The position numbers and the translations under genes are program-made. A stretch of 64,000 nucleotides of DNA from Geodermatophilus dictyosporus (lineage in GTDB: Bacteria; Actinomycetota; Actinomycetes; Mycobacteriales; Geodermatophilaceae): the NCBI RefSeq assembly GCF_900115505.1, contig NZ_FOWQ01000002.1, forward strand, positions 248,001 to 312,000, read 5' to 3'. How positions within the stretch are numbered: position 1 is the first letter of the stretch; the number at the start of each line of letters is the position of its first letter. This document shows positions 16,755 to 25,774 of this stretch, piece after piece. The notes beneath the pieces are model-generated. The model saw only the letters and a list, made by a program, of their open reading frames with translations, was not told where the DNA came from and ran no database searches.

Positions 16755-18035
16755 GTGACCGAGGTCTGGACGACACCGCACAGCCCGACGCCCGTCGACG
16801 CCGTCGTCCCGCTGCCCGGGTCGAAGTCGATCACCGCGCGGGCGCTGGTGCTGGCCGCGCTCGCCGAGGGCCCGAGCCGGGTCGTCCGCCCGCTGCGGGC
16901 GCGCGACACCGAGCTCATGGCCGCCGGGCTGCGCGCCCTCGGCGTGCGCGTCGAGGACGACGGCCCCGACTGGCGGGTGACGCCCGGCGCGCTGCGCGGC
17001 CCGGCCGAGGTCGACGCCGGGCTGGCCGGCACCGTGCTGCGGTTCCTCCCGCCGGTGGCCGCGCTCGCCGACGGACCGGTCCGGGTGGACGGCGACCCGC
17101 GGCTGCACGAGCGGCCCAACGCCGGCCTGGTCGCGGCACTGCGCGACCTCGGCGTCCGGGTCGACGACGACGGCCGCGGCCGGGCGCCGTTCACCGTGCA
17201 CGGCACCGGCGGGGTGCGCGGCGGCGCGGTGACCGTGGACGCGAGCGAGTCCTCCCAGATCGTCTCGGGCCTGCTGCTGGCCGCCGCCCGCTTCGCCGGG
17301 GGCCTCGACCTGGCCCTGGCCGGCGGGGTGCCGTCGATGCCGCACGTGGAGATGACCGTGACGGCGCTGCGCGAGCACGGGGTGGACGTCGTCGCCACCG
17401 GGCGGGGGTGGCGGGTCGCCCCCGGGCCGGTCGCGGCGCGGGACCGCGTGGTCGAGCCCGACCTGTCCAACGCCGCGCCGTTCCTCGCCGCCGCGCTGGT
17501 CACCGGCGGGCGGGTCACCGTCCCCGACTGGCCGGAGGTCACCACCCAGCCCGGCGCGCAGCTGGACCGGCTGCTGGCGGGGATGGGCGCCGACGTCGAG
17601 CGCACCCCCGGCGGGCTGCGGGTCACCGGCACCGGCCGGATCGCGCCGCTGGTGGCCGACCTGCACGAGGTGGGCGAGCTGACGCCGGTGCTGGCCGCGC
17701 TGTGCGCGCTCGCCGACGGCCCCTCCCGGCTCACCGGGATCGGCCACCTGCGCGGCCACGAGACCGACCGGCTGCAGGCGCTCGACGAGGTGCTCACCGC
17801 CGTCGGCGCCCGGGTCGAGCAGCTGCCCGACGGGCTGGTGGTCACCCCCGGCCCGGGCCGCCCGGCGCTGGTCGACTCCTACGCCGACCACCGCATGGTG
17901 CACGCCGCCGCCGTCCTCGGCCTGGCGGTCGACGGGGTGCGGGTGTCGGGGCCGGAGGCGGTCGCCAAGACGCTGCCGGACTTCCGCGAGCGCTGGGCGG
18001 GCATGCTCGCGGCGACCGCGGAGGTGCCCTCCTGA
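16755..18035 (+). CDS. aroA: 3-phosphoshikimate 1-carboxyvinyltransferase (EPSP synthase)
   Basis: 426 aa. It transfers enolpyruvate from PEP to shikimate-3-phosphate in chorismate synthesis. LPGSKSITARALVLAALAEG near residues 18-37 carries the PEP/S3P Lys and Ser, RDTELMAAGLRALG follows, and LAGTVLRFLPP corresponds to the NAGTxxR region, here with L for N and L for M. ESSQIVSGLLLAA and the catalytic TPVLAALCALADG/LRGHETDR segments are present. The GTG at 16755 is preferred over 16716 because it has AGGATGG and starts at the family N-terminus. Its stop overlaps the rsgA start (CTGA). Confidence 0.95.
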   Translation: MTEVWTTPHSPTPVDAVVPLPGSKSITARALVLAALAEGPSRVVRPLRARDTELMAAGLRALGVRVEDDGPDWRVTPGALRGPAEVDAGLAGTVLRFLPPVAALADGPVRVDGDPRLHERPNAGLVAALRDLGVRVDDDGRGRAPFTVHGTGGVRGGAVTVDASESSQIVSGLLLAAARFAGGLDLALAGGVPSMPHVEMTVTALREHGVDVVATGRGWRVAPGPVAARDRVVEPDLSNAAPFLAAALVTGGRVTVPDWPEVTTQPGAQLDRLLAGMGADVERTPGGLRVTGTGRIAPLVADLHEVGELTPVLAALCALADGPSRLTGIGHLRGHETDRLQALDEVLTAVGARVEQLPDGLVVTPGPGRPALVDSYADHRMVHAAAVLGLAVDGVRVSGPEAVAKTLPDFRERWAGMLAATAEVPS

Positions 18036-19048
18036 GCCGCCGGCACGACAGCCGGTCGGACGAGGACGACATCCGCGTCCGGCCCAACCGGCGTGGCTCG
18101 CGGCCGCGCACCCGCACCCGCCCGGTGCACGCCGACGCCGTCCCGGGGCTGGTGGTCGCCGTCGACCGCGGCCGCATGACCGTGCGGGTCGAGGGTGCCG
18201 ACGGCGCGCCGGTCGAGGTGACCGCGATGCGCGCCCGCGAGCTGGGCCGGCACGGCGTGGTGGTCGGCGACCGGGTGCGGCTGGTCGGCGACACCAGCGG
18301 CCGGCCCGACACCCTGGCCCGCATCGTCGTCATCGAGGACCGGACGACGTCGCTGCGGCGCACCGCCGACGACACCGATCCCACCGAGCGGGTGGTCGTG
18401 GCCAACGCCGAGCTGCTCGTCGTCGTCACCTCGGTGATCGACCCCGACCCGGCGCTCGGCTTCCTCGACCGCTGTCTGGTGGCGGCGTTCGCCGGTGGCC
18501 TGGAGCCGCTGTTCTGCCTGACCAAGACCGACCTGGCCAGCGCGCGGCCCCTGCTCGACCGCTACGCCGGGCTCGACGTCGACGCGGTGCCCATGTCGCG
18601 GGAGGCGCCGCTGGACCCGCTGCTGGCGCGGCTGACCGACCGCACGAGCGTGTTCGTCGGGCAGTCGGGGGTGGGCAAGTCGACGCTGGTCAACCGCCTG
18701 GTGCCCGACGCCGACCGGGCCACCGGCGACGTGAGCAAGGTCGGCAAGGGCCGGCACACCTCGTCGTCGGCGGTGCTGTTCGACCTGCCCGGCGGCGGCA
18801 CGGTCATCGACACCCCGGGCATCCGCTCGTTGGGGCTGGCGCACGTCACCGCCGACGACGTGGTCGGCGCGTTCGACGACCTGGCCGAGGGCGCCGTCGA
18901 CTGCCCGCCCGGCTGCGGGCACTCCGCCGAGGACCCCGACTGCGCGCTGGACGCCTGGGCCACGGCCGGGCCACCGGGCCGCGCCGAACGGCTGGCCAGC
19001 GTGCGGCGGCTGCTCGACGCGGTGGGCCAGCTCGGCCCCGGCTACTAG
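18032..19048 (+). CDS. rsgA: ribosome small-subunit-dependent GTPase A
   Basis: 338 aa. A circularly permuted GTPase that assists late 30S assembly. An OB-fold (about 45-95) is followed by G4 TKTDL, G1 GQSGVGKST, G3 DTPGI and a C-terminal zinc site built from CPPGCGHSAEDPDC. No ATG/GTG/TTG lies between the upstream in-frame region and the conserved RVRPNRRGSRPRT block. A CTG at 18032 overlaps the aroA stop (CTGA) and has GGAGGTG 6 nt upstream, so it is the likely start. The gene pair order matches M. tuberculosis Rv3227-Rv3228. Confidence 0.93.
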   Translation: MSRRHDSRSDEDDIRVRPNRRGSRPRTRTRPVHADAVPGLVVAVDRGRMTVRVEGADGAPVEVTAMRARELGRHGVVVGDRVRLVGDTSGRPDTLARIVVIEDRTTSLRRTADDTDPTERVVVANAELLVVVTSVIDPDPALGFLDRCLVAAFAGGLEPLFCLTKTDLASARPLLDRYAGLDVDAVPMSREAPLDPLLARLTDRTSVFVGQSGVGKSTLVNRLVPDADRATGDVSKVGKGRHTSSSAVLFDLPGGGTVIDTPGIRSLGLAHVTADDVVGAFDDLAEGAVDCPPGCGHSAEDPDCALDAWATAGPPGRAERLASVRRLLDAVGQLGPGY

Positions 19049-19056
19049 GAGGCTCC

Positions 19057-19488
19057 GTGGAGCAACAGGTCCACTTCACCACCCTGGCCACCCCGGACCT
19101 CGATGCGGCGCGGCGGTTCTACGTCGACGGCCTCGGCTGGACGCCCCTGCTCGACGTGCCCGGCGAGATCGTCTTCTTCCAGGTCGCACCGGGCACGGTG
19201 CTCGCCTTCTTCGAGGCGGCGCAGTTCGGCCAGGACCTCGGCACCGGCCCGGAACGCCCGGCCGTCTCCGGCGTGACGCTGGCGCACAACGTGGGCGACC
19301 GCGACGCCGTCCGGGCACTGGCCGACGCGATGGCCGCCGCCGGGGGCACGGTGCTCACCGCCCCGGAGGAGGGCGCGTTCGGCGGCGTGTTCCACGCGCT
19401 GGTGCGCGACCCCAACGGCGTCGTCTGGGAGGTCGCGCACAACCCCGGCTGGTCGGTCGACGCCGACGGGACCGTGCGGCTCGGCTAG
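19057..19488 (+). CDS. VOC family (glyoxalase/bleomycin-resistance-like) protein
   Basis: 143 aa. One vicinal-oxygen-chelate fold with two beta-alpha-beta halves: TPDLDAARRFYVDGLGW at about 10-26, and FGGVFHALVRDPNGVVWEVAHNPGW near the C-terminus. Metal-ligand candidates are His4 and the late Glu of WEV. The function within the superfamily (lyase, dioxygenase or binding protein) is not clear. AGGAGG overlaps the rsgA stop codon and is 5 nt from the GTG, so it is in the aroA-rsgA operon. Its TAG overlaps the TAG of the convergent gene. Confidence 0.85.
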   Translation: MEQQVHFTTLATPDLDAARRFYVDGLGWTPLLDVPGEIVFFQVAPGTVLAFFEAAQFGQDLGTGPERPAVSGVTLAHNVGDRDAVRALADAMAAAGGTVLTAPEEGAFGGVFHALVRDPNGVVWEVAHNPGWSVDADGTVRLG

Positions 19489-20123
19489 ACCGCGCCCCGG
19501 CGCCGCGCGCGGCGGAACAGGTCGTCGGGCACGGGCTCGTCGACCGCCTCGATGCGCAGGTCGTGGGTCTCGCCCGCGTAGGTGCCGTCGAGCGCCTCGG
19601 CCCACACGCAGACGCCGGTCCGCACGTCGAGCCGGACGAGGTGTGCGGTCGGGTACTCCACGCCCTCGGGGACGCTGCCCCACTCGAGCTCGTCGACCCG
19701 CCGGCTCCGGAGCAGGGGGCAGCAGCCGCAGCGCGGCTCGTACCGGTCGGTGGGCACGGCCAGCGCCTCCCACGCCGGGCGGCCGGCGTGCTCGACCTCG
19801 CGCAGGCCGTCGAGCTCCAGCGCCGCCCCCGCGGCAGGTGCCCGCGCGTCCGGGTCGAGGCCGTCGGCGAGCTCCTCCGGCCGCAGCTCGGCCACCCAGC
19901 GGTAGTCCTGCCACATCGGGTCGTGGTCGGCGCCGGTCTCGCGGACGACGCCGAGCAGCCGGCCCCCGGCGTCCTCGACGCGCAGCAGGTCGGGCCGGCG
20001 CAGCCACGCCCGGACCGGTGCCGACCAGGCACCGTCGCGGCGCCGGCGCTCGGTGAACCGCAGCGTCGACCAGCGCTCGGGCGAGGAGCGGGCGAGCGCG
20101 CGGAAGGCGTCGGCGCTGGGCAC
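19485..20123 (-). CDS. hypothetical protein
   Basis: 212 aa from the GTG at 20123 (VPSADAFRAL). No family is recognised. It looks cytosolic, rich in Arg, Glu and Trp, with an odd CGCCPLLRS cluster at about residue 134 that could bind metal. Codon-level GC and uninterrupted length support it being real. Longer in-frame starts up to 20783 would overlap the ArsR-like gene on the same strand and the terminator hairpin, so they are rejected. It ends in a stop shared tail-to-tail (CTAG) with the VOC gene. Confidence 0.7.
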   Translation of the reverse strand: MPSADAFRALARSSPERWSTLRFTERRRRDGAWSAPVRAWLRRPDLLRVEDAGGRLLGVVRETGADHDPMWQDYRWVAELRPEELADGLDPDARAPAAGAALELDGLREVEHAGRPAWEALAVPTDRYEPRCGCCPLLRSRRVDELEWGSVPEGVEYPTAHLVRLDVRTGVCVWAEALDGTYAGETHDLRIEAVDEPVPDDLFRRARRRGAV

Positions 20124-20161
20124 GTCCGGAGTGTGGCCCCCCGGGCGGACACCTGTCCTGC

Positions 20162-20207
20162 GAGTGGTCGTGCTCTGACCACGGGTGTGGTCAGAGCACG
20201 ACCACTC
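20162..20207. terminator. terminator hairpin downstream of DUF2087 gene
   Basis: A perfect 21-bp stem (20162-20182 with 20187-20207) and a GGGT loop. It lies 18 bp after the stop of the minus-strand regulator gene and upstream of the next minus-strand gene. Confidence 0.82.
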
Positions 20208-20224
20208 CCGGGGAGGTGCCGGGT

Positions 20225-20761
20225 CTAGACGTCGACCCAGCCGCCGGAGCGCCAGTACAGGCCCGCGGAGCGGCTCAGCAGGCCCTCGTCGACCAGGTAG
20301 CGCCGCAGCGCCGCCGTGTCGGGGTGCCAGACGGCCAGCAGCGCGTTGACCTCCCGCTCGGGGTAGCGGACGCCGACGTCGAAGACCCGCACCAGGTGCT
20401 CGAGCACCACCCGCCGCTTGCTCCGCTGTGCGGGGATGGACACCAGCCGGCCCTCGCGGACGAACGCGGCCAGGACGGCGGACTCCGCGGGGTCCTCCGA
20501 CAGCGGCTCGGGCGCCGGCGCGGCCTCGGCGGCGGCCCGGGCGGCAGCCGCGAACCGGTCGGTCACCAGCTCGAGCACGTGCCCGTCGCGGCGCACCAGG
20601 CCCCCGCGTGCCAGCCGCCGGGCGGCCAGCGCGACGTCCTTGAGCTCCAGCCCGGACGCGGCGGCGACCTCCTCGATCGTCCCGGCACCCAGAGCCAGGG
20701 CCGCGACCACCTTCAACCGGGTGGGGTCGGCCAGCAGCCCCACGATCCTCGCCGCCTCCAC
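20225..20761 (-). CDS. ArsR-like HTH regulator with C-terminal DUF2087 domain
   Basis: 178 aa from the GTG at 20761. The N-terminal winged helix (about 4-70) reads AARIVGLLADPTRLKVVAALALG then IEEVAAASGLELKDVALAARRL, typical of ArsR. No metal-binding Cys pair is seen. The C-terminal part (about 100-170) matches DUF2087: SIPAQRSKRRVVLEHLV, YPEREVNALLAVWHPDTA, LRRYLVDEGLL. The role of DUF2087 is not established. The frame extends to 21091 in theory, but that would run through the divergent DUF2795 gene. Confidence 0.85.
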   Translation of the reverse strand: MEAARIVGLLADPTRLKVVAALALGAGTIEEVAAASGLELKDVALAARRLARGGLVRRDGHVLELVTDRFAAAARAAAEAAPAPEPLSEDPAESAVLAAFVREGRLVSIPAQRSKRRVVLEHLVRVFDVGVRYPEREVNALLAVWHPDTAALRRYLVDEGLLSRSAGLYWRSGGWVDV

Positions 20762-20815
20762 CCCAGCGACGGTATCCGCGCATCGACCTGCATGGGCCCG
20801 GGTAGGCGGGATTCC

Positions 20816-20992
20816 ATGGTGAGCCCCATCGACATCCAGAAGGCCCTCAAGGGCATGGACTACCCGGCGACCAAGGAGCAGATCCTCGAGCACGCCAAGG
20901 GCGGCGGGAAGGACGTGCTCGACGCGCTGCAGAAGATCGACGACCGCGAGTACGAGGGTCCCAGCGGGGTCAGTGCCGCGGTCTTCGACTGA
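20816..20992 (+). CDS. DUF2795 domain protein
   Basis: 58 aa, starting [17 protein letters not shown]. The whole length is the DUF2795 domain ([21 protein letters not shown] ... [17 protein letters not shown]), an all-helical small domain frequent in actinobacteria with no settled function. The ATG at 20816 has GGCGGG upstream. It is divergent from the DUF2087 regulator (54-bp gap, shared promoter region) and 22 bp upstream of hisN, which has its own -10 box within that gap. Confidence 0.85.
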   Translation: MVSPIDIQKALKGMDYPATKEQILEHAKGGGKDVLDALQKIDDREYEGPSGVSAAVFD

Positions 20993-21000
20993 CGCCCCGC

Positions 21001-21006
21001 TAGGTT
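21001..21006 (+). promoter_or_regulatory. -10 box for leaderless hisN
   Basis: TAGGTT, 8 nt before the ATG at 21015, no Shine-Dalgarno between. Confidence 0.5.
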
Positions 21007-21014
21007 CGGTGCCC

Positions 21015-21821
21015 ATGACACCGGGCCGGGACTTCACGGGGGACATGCACCTGGCACACGTGCTCGCCGACCAGGCGGACTCCATCAGCATGGACCGCTA
21101 CAAGGCCCTCGACCTCGCCGTCGAGACCAAGCCGGACCTGACGCCGGTCACCGACGCCGACCGCGCCGTCGAGGAGCAGCTGCGGATCACCCTCGCGCGG
21201 GCCCGCACCCGGGACGCCGTCCTCGGCGAGGAGTTCGGCGTCACGGGGCACGGCCCGCGGCGCTGGGTGCTCGACCCCATCGACGGGACGAAGAACTTCG
21301 TCCGCGGCGTGCCGGTCTGGGCCACGCTCATCGCCCTGTTCGACGGCGACGAGGCGGTCGTCGGCCTGGTGTCGGCCCCGGCGCTCAACCGGCGCTGGTG
21401 GGCGGCCAAGGACGTCGGCGCCTGGACCGGGCGGCGGCTGGAGTCGGCCACCCGCTGCCGGGTCTCGGGCGTCTCCGACCTCGGGGACGCGAGCATGTCC
21501 TTCTCCAGCCTGTCGGGCTGGGAGGAGCGCGGGGTCCTCGACGGCTTCCTCGACCTGACCCGGTCGGTCTGGCGCACCCGCGCCTACGGCGACTTCTGGA
21601 GCTACGTGCTCCTCGCCGAGGGCGCGGTGGACGTCGCCTGCGAGCCCGAGGTGTCGCTGTGGGACCTCGCCGCGCTCGACGTCATCGTGCGCGAGGCCGG
21701 CGGCCGGTTCACCGACCTCTCCGGCGCCCCCGGGCCGGCCGGTGGCAGCGCCCTGGCCACCAACGGCCACCTGCACGACGCCGCGCTGGCCCACCTGCGC
21801 CTGCCCGACCCCCCGGCCTAG
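21015..21821 (+). CDS. hisN: histidinol-phosphatase, inositol-monophosphatase family
   Basis: 268 aa. An IMPase-fold, Mg-dependent phosphatase. Metal and catalytic motifs are GEEFG (Glu, about residue 72), [15 protein letters not shown] (about 82-96) and [15 protein letters not shown] (about 216-230). The sequence style matches actinobacterial HisN, which converts histidinol phosphate to histidinol, and hisN lies near rsgA/aroA in Streptomyces too. Inositol monophosphatase activity is the main alternative. The ATG at 21015 is chosen from the TAGGTT box 8 nt upstream; the open frame starts at 20973. Confidence 0.87.
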   Translation: MTPGRDFTGDMHLAHVLADQADSISMDRYKALDLAVETKPDLTPVTDADRAVEEQLRITLARARTRDAVLGEEFGVTGHGPRRWVLDPIDGTKNFVRGVPVWATLIALFDGDEAVVGLVSAPALNRRWWAAKDVGAWTGRRLESATRCRVSGVSDLGDASMSFSSLSGWEERGVLDGFLDLTRSVWRTRAYGDFWSYVLLAEGAVDVACEPEVSLWDLAALDVIVREAGGRFTDLSGAPGPAGGSALATNGHLHDAALAHLRLPDPPA

Positions 21822-21832
21822 CCGCGCACGCG

Positions 21833-21870
21833 ACGGCGGCCCCTCCCCGGGTCCGGGGAGGGGCCGCCGT
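21833..21870. terminator. bidirectional terminator after hisN
   Basis: A 38-nt perfect palindrome arm pair (21833-21850 with 21853-21870; about 16 bp can pair around the loop) between hisN and the convergent small ORF. Confidence 0.82.
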
Positions 21871-21874
21871 GGTC

Positions 21875-21952
21875 TCAGGCCGTCGGGCGGGGACCGCCGG
21901 TCCCGCGGCCGCCGGTGCGGGCGAGCTGGGCCACCTCGTCGAACAGCGCCAC
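21875..21952 (-). CDS. possible 25-aa small protein
   Basis: Reads MALFDEVAQL then a Gly/Arg/Pro tail (TGGRGTGGPRPTA). It is unrecognised. The case for translation is a GGGAGGA Shine-Dalgarno 6 nt before the GTG at 21952, a clean stop, and placement 50 bp after xylB on the same strand just before a strong terminator. That would make it the last cistron of the operon. Amphipathic first half; no Cys, so a thioether-type precursor is unlikely. It could also be a chance ORF. Confidence 0.4.
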   Translation of the reverse strand: MALFDEVAQLARTGGRGTGGPRPTA

Positions 21953-22002
21953 GGGGCGTCCTCCCTTCCGAGGTGGGGTCCGCGCCGGACCCCGCCACCG
22001 GG

Positions 22003-23367
22003 TCAACGGCCCCCGCGCCCACGCCCTTCCGTGGGCGCCACCGGCGGCTCCGGCGTCCGCCGGGGTTCCACCGGGGTGCCGGTCCCCCGCCCGGCCAGCA
22101 CCGCCGCGCCGACCGCGGACGCGCTGCGCAGCGGCAGGTACGTCACCGGCCGGCCGAGTGCGTCGGCGAGGCCCTGCCGGACCAGCGGCGAGCGCCCGCC
22201 GCCACCGGTGAGGACGACGGGTCCCGCCCCCGGGCCGCCCAGCAGGCCGACGGCGGCCGCGGTCGCCGACAGCACCCCCTCGACCGCGGCGCGGGCGAGG
22301 TCGGCGCGGGTGGTCGCGGCCGTGAGCCCCGTCCAGCCGGCCCGGTCGTCCGGCCCGGCCACGCCGCCCCGCTCGCCGGTGAGGTACGGCGCGAACACCG
22401 CACCCCCGGCGCCGAGCGGCGACTGCGCGGCGAGCTCGAAGAGCTCCCCCGGTGCCACGCCGAGGACGCCGGCCGCCCACGTCCAGGCCGACCCGCCGTT
22501 CTGCAGCGCGGCCATGGCGTACCAGCTCCCGCCGGTGTCGGCGTAGGCGTGCACCGGCGGGTCGTCGGCCGGCGCGGGCACCACGCCCGGGCTCAGCACC
22601 TGGGCGCCGGTGCCGAGGTTGACCAGCAGCCCGTCGGCCGTGCCGGCGGCCAGCAGCGCCAGCGGGGTGTCCGCGCCGCCGACGACCACCGGCACCTCCG
22701 CCCCGCCGAGGACGGCGACGCCGGCGACCTCCGCCGACGGGCGCACCGCCGGCAGCAGCTCCGCGGGCACCCCGGCGGCGGCGCGGGCGGCGCCGGACCA
22801 GCCGTCCGCGACGACGTCCCACAGCAGCGTGGCCGAGGCGTCGCTGCGGTCGGTGACCCGCGGGTCGGCGCCGGGCAGGAGGGTGGCGCGCAGCGCGTCC
22901 TTGGGCAGCAGCACCGCCGCCGCTCGGGCCACGAGGTCCGGCTCGTGGGCAGCCAGCCAGGCCAGCACCGGGCCAGTCATCCCGGGCACCAGCGGGTTGG
23001 CCAGCGCCGCCCGGTCGGCGGCGGGCAGGGCGCGCCACCGGGCCACCTCGGCGGCGGCGCGGCGGTCGGGCCACAGCACCGCGGGCGCCAGCGCCGCACC
23101 GGCCCCGTCGACGAGGACCGCGCCGTGCATCTGCCCGGACAGGCCCAGCGCGGCGACCGGCCGGCCGCCCAGCGCGGGCAGCAGCCGGGCGAGGGCGTCG
23201 TCGAACGCCTGCCGCCAGGTGGCCACGGCGCACTCGGCGCGGTCGGGCGCCGGGCGCTCGACGGGGTAGCCGGCCTCGGTCTCGGCGACCAGCCGGCCCT
23301 CCCCGTCGAGGGCCACCAGCTTCAGGCCGCTGGTGCCGAGGTCGGCGCCGAGCAGCACGGCGGTCAC
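22003..23367 (-). CDS. xylB: xylulokinase (FGGY family carbohydrate kinase)
   Basis: 454 aa. It phosphorylates D-xylulose (or a related ketose) with ATP. The FGGY layout is visible: VLLGADLGTSGLKLVALDGEG at the N-terminus, LGLSGQMHGAVLVD (about 85) with the xylulokinase SGQMHG motif, TDRSDASATLLWD, VVVGGADTPLALLA, and VVLTGGGGRSPLVRQGLADALG near residue 390. No xylose isomerase or transporter is next to it, so the substrate is inferred from motif only. The GTG overlaps the XdhC-like stop by 4 bp. Confidence 0.9.
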   Translation of the reverse strand: MTAVLLGADLGTSGLKLVALDGEGRLVAETEAGYPVERPAPDRAECAVATWRQAFDDALARLLPALGGRPVAALGLSGQMHGAVLVDGAGAALAPAVLWPDRRAAAEVARWRALPAADRAALANPLVPGMTGPVLAWLAAHEPDLVARAAAVLLPKDALRATLLPGADPRVTDRSDASATLLWDVVADGWSGAARAAAGVPAELLPAVRPSAEVAGVAVLGGAEVPVVVGGADTPLALLAAGTADGLLVNLGTGAQVLSPGVVPAPADDPPVHAYADTGGSWYAMAALQNGGSAWTWAAGVLGVAPGELFELAAQSPLGAGGAVFAPYLTGERGGVAGPDDRAGWTGLTAATTRADLARAAVEGVLSATAAAVGLLGGPGAGPVVLTGGGGRSPLVRQGLADALGRPVTYLPLRSASAVGAAVLAGRGTGTPVEPRRTPEPPVAPTEGRGRGGR

Positions 23368-23870
23368 CGCGGGCCGTGCGCCGGCCCGCCGCCGCGGCCG
23401 TTGCGGTCGGCGAGCAGCCCGGCCAGCGTGCTCAGCGCGATCTCGGCCGGCGTGCGGGAGCCGATGTCCAGCCCGATCGGCCGGTGCACCCGGGCGACCT
23501 CCTCCGGCGGGACGCCGAGCGCGGCCAGCGCCGCCACGTGCGGGCCCTCGTGCCGAGGGTTGCCCATGACGCCGACCCAGCGCACCCGGCGGGCCAGGGC
23601 GTCCCGCAGCACCTCGCCGAGCTCGGGCCGGTGGTGGTCGGTGACCACGACGTCGGCGTCCGAGAGGTCCCCGGTCAGGTCGTCGAGCGCGACCAGGCCG
23701 GCCCCGCGCGCCGGGTCGGGGTCGAGCAGCACGGTGCGGAAGCCGAGTTCGGGCGCCCAGCGCTGCAGTACCTCGGCCACGGGCGAGGCGAAGACGGCCA
23801 CCAGCACCCGGCCGGTGGAGGCCGGCGCCGGGGCGCCGTGCGCGACGCCGCAGTTCGGGTCGGTGCTCAC
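23364..23870 (-). CDS. XdhC/CoxI family protein (Rossmann domain only)
   Basis: 168 aa. It contains the XdhC C-terminal Rossmann domain: VLVAVFASPVAEVLQRWA, VVVTDHHRPELGEVLRDAL, VGVMGNPRH, and the signature VHRPIGLDIGSRTPAEIALS followed by LLADRNGR. XdhC/CoxI proteins mature or insert the molybdenum cofactor of xanthine/CO-dehydrogenase-type enzymes; no such enzyme is in the window. The N-terminal XdhC domain is absent, as in CoxI. GTG start, GTGA overlap with the hydrolase upstream and with xylB downstream. Confidence 0.85.
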   Translation of the reverse strand: MSTDPNCGVAHGAPAPASTGRVLVAVFASPVAEVLQRWAPELGFRTVLLDPDPARGAGLVALDDLTGDLSDADVVVTDHHRPELGEVLRDALARRVRWVGVMGNPRHEGPHVAALAALGVPPEEVARVHRPIGLDIGSRTPAEIALSTLAGLLADRNGRGGGPAHGPR

Positions 23871-24658
23871 CGCTCCTCCTCCTCGAGGTGGCCGACCAGC
23901 GCCTCGGCGAAGGCCGGCGCCCGGAGCGCGCTCGAGTGGTCACCGGGGACGACGGCCACCCGGGCGTCGGGGATGGCCGCGGCGAGCACCTCGGGGCGGG
24001 CCGCGAGCGGGTCGGCGTCACCGGCGAGGACGAGCGTGGGCGCGGTGATCGCCCCCCAGTCGGCCTCCCGGGTGTGCACCGCCCGGGCGTGCGCGGCCAG
24101 GGCGTGCCGGTCGGCGGCGAGGGCGTCGGCCAGCCGGCGGTACGGGGCGGTCACGGGATCGCGCACCTCGGCGACGTCGACCGCCTCGAACGCCGCGGCC
24201 AGCCCCGCCATGAGGACGCGGTGGCGCTCGGCCCCACCGGGCTCGACGAGCGGGGCGCCCACGCCGCAGACCACCAGCCGGCGCACCCTCCGGTCGGCGG
24301 CCGCGGTGAGCAGCGCGACCGTCGCGCCCATCGAGAAGCCGGCCAGGTCGAACGAGTCGTGGCCCAGCGCGTCGGCCACCCGGCGCAGGTCGTCGGCCAT
24401 CCGGAGCTCTCCGTAGGCGCCGGGGTCGTGCGGCTTGTCCGACCTCCCGTGCCCGCGGGCGTCGACGCCGACGACCTCCCGCCCGGCCGACAGGAGGACC
24501 CCGAGGACGCCGGTGCCGACCCAGTTGAGCCGGGTGTCGGCGACGAAGCCGTGCTGGAGGTACACCGGCGGCCGGTCACCGGGAGCATCCCACCGGTGCA
24601 CGGCGACCTCGACGCCGTCGGCCCCCGGCACCCGCTGTCGCGTCGCCGGCACGGTCAC
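23867..24658 (-). CDS. alpha/beta hydrolase
   Basis: 263 aa. Alpha/beta-hydrolase fold with [17 protein letters not shown] (oxyanion hole, about 33), [14 protein letters not shown], nucleophile elbow LAGFSMGAT (Ser at about residue 107), Asp in [10 protein letters not shown] and His in VPGDHSS. The triad is complete. The substrate is unknown. GTG start overlapping the aldo/keto reductase stop (GTGA); its own stop overlaps the XdhC-like start, so four genes are coupled. The spacing pattern argues for one transcript. Confidence 0.87.
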   Translation of the reverse strand: MTVPATRQRVPGADGVEVAVHRWDAPGDRPPVYLQHGFVADTRLNWVGTGVLGVLLSAGREVVGVDARGHGRSDKPHDPGAYGELRMADDLRRVADALGHDSFDLAGFSMGATVALLTAAADRRVRRLVVCGVGAPLVEPGGAERHRVLMAGLAAAFEAVDVAEVRDPVTAPYRRLADALAADRHALAAHARAVHTREADWGAITAPTLVLAGDADPLAARPEVLAAAIPDARVAVVPGDHSSALRAPAFAEALVGHLEEEER

Positions 24659-25677
24659 GCGGCGCGCTCCGGGCTGTCGCCGTAGGCATAGGAGGCGTCG
24701 GCGTAGCGGCCGCCCTGCGCCACCCCGGGCGGGGCGATCTCGCCGAGCCGCGCGAGGTCGTCGCCGGTCAGCCCGACGGCGGCGGCGACGACGTTCTCCT
24801 CCAGGTAGGGCCGCCGCTTGGTGCCGGGGATGGGCACGACGTCGTCGCCCTGCGCGAGCACCCAGGCCAGCGCGAGCTGGCCGGGCGTGCAGCCTCGCTC
24901 CTCCGCCATCGCGCGGACGGCGTCGACCAGCCGCAGGTTCGCCGCGAACGCCTCGCCCGTGAAGCGCGGGTGGCCGCGGCGCCAGTCGTCCTCGGCGAAG
25001 TCCTCGGGGCCGCGGATGGCGCCGGTGAGGAAGCCGCGGCCCAGCGGGCTGAACGGCACGATGCCGATCCCGTGCTCGCGCGCCACGCCGAGGACCTCGT
25101 TCTCCAGGTCGCGGGTCCACAGCGACCACTCGCTCTGCAGTGCGGCGATCGGGTGCACCGCGGCGGCGCGGCGGATCGAGGCGGCCGACGCCTCCGACAG
25201 CCCGAGGTGGCGGACCTTGCCCTGCGCCACCAGCTCGGCCATCGCGCCGACGGTGTCCTCGATCGGCACCCGCGGGTCCACCCGGTGCTGGTAGTAGAGG
25301 TCGATGACGTCGACGCGCAGCCGGCGCAGGCTCGCCTCGGCGCGGGCCCGCACGTTCTCCGGCCGGCCGTCGATGTCCATCCCCCCGCGGTCGTTGCGCG
25401 ACAGCGAGAACTTGGTGGCCAGCTGCACCTCGTCGCGCCGGCCGCGGATCGCCTCGCCGACGAGCTCCTCGTTGTGCCCGTCGCCGTAGACGTCGGAGGT
25501 GTCGAGGAAGGTGACGCCGAGGTCGAGCGCGCGGTGGACGGTGGCGAGGGACTCGTCGCGGTCGGCGGCGCCGTACATCTGGCTCATGCCCATGCAGCCG
25601 AGGCCGAGGGCGGAGACGGTCAGGCCACCGCCCCGACCGTCGCGGCCGAGCGTGCGGGTACCGACGGGAGAGGTCAT
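24655..25677 (-). CDS. aldo/keto reductase
   Basis: 340 aa. An NADP(H)-dependent AKR of the YajO/Tas-like branch. Catalytic residues are visible: Asp in [15 protein letters not shown], Tyr of the same segment, Lys in QLATKFS, and His in the [12 protein letters not shown] strand. [19 protein letters not shown] and [15 protein letters not shown] (cofactor binding) follow. The ATG at 25677 begins the conserved N-terminus. It is the first gene of the coupled operon leading to xylB, so a role in sugar or polyol oxidation-reduction is possible but unproven. Confidence 0.9.
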   Translation of the reverse strand: MTSPVGTRTLGRDGRGGGLTVSALGLGCMGMSQMYGAADRDESLATVHRALDLGVTFLDTSDVYGDGHNEELVGEAIRGRRDEVQLATKFSLSRNDRGGMDIDGRPENVRARAEASLRRLRVDVIDLYYQHRVDPRVPIEDTVGAMAELVAQGKVRHLGLSEASAASIRRAAAVHPIAALQSEWSLWTRDLENEVLGVAREHGIGIVPFSPLGRGFLTGAIRGPEDFAEDDWRRGHPRFTGEAFAANLRLVDAVRAMAEERGCTPGQLALAWVLAQGDDVVPIPGTKRRPYLEENVVAAAVGLTGDDLARLGEIAPPGVAQGGRYADASYAYGDSPERAA

Positions 25678-25774
25678 GCCCGCAGTCTCGTCCCGGCGCG
25701 CGCGGCGCCGCCACCGCCGTTTCCGGGCCGGGAGCCCGGGTAGCCGCCCGGGCAGCGATCCCCCGGGAGGACCC

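Noticed and set aside
14340..17903. 1187-codon open frame on the minus strand
   Set aside because: Only the SRAP part (14340-15086) is family-like; the rest is the reverse shadow of the aldehyde dehydrogenase and aroA genes in GC-rich DNA.
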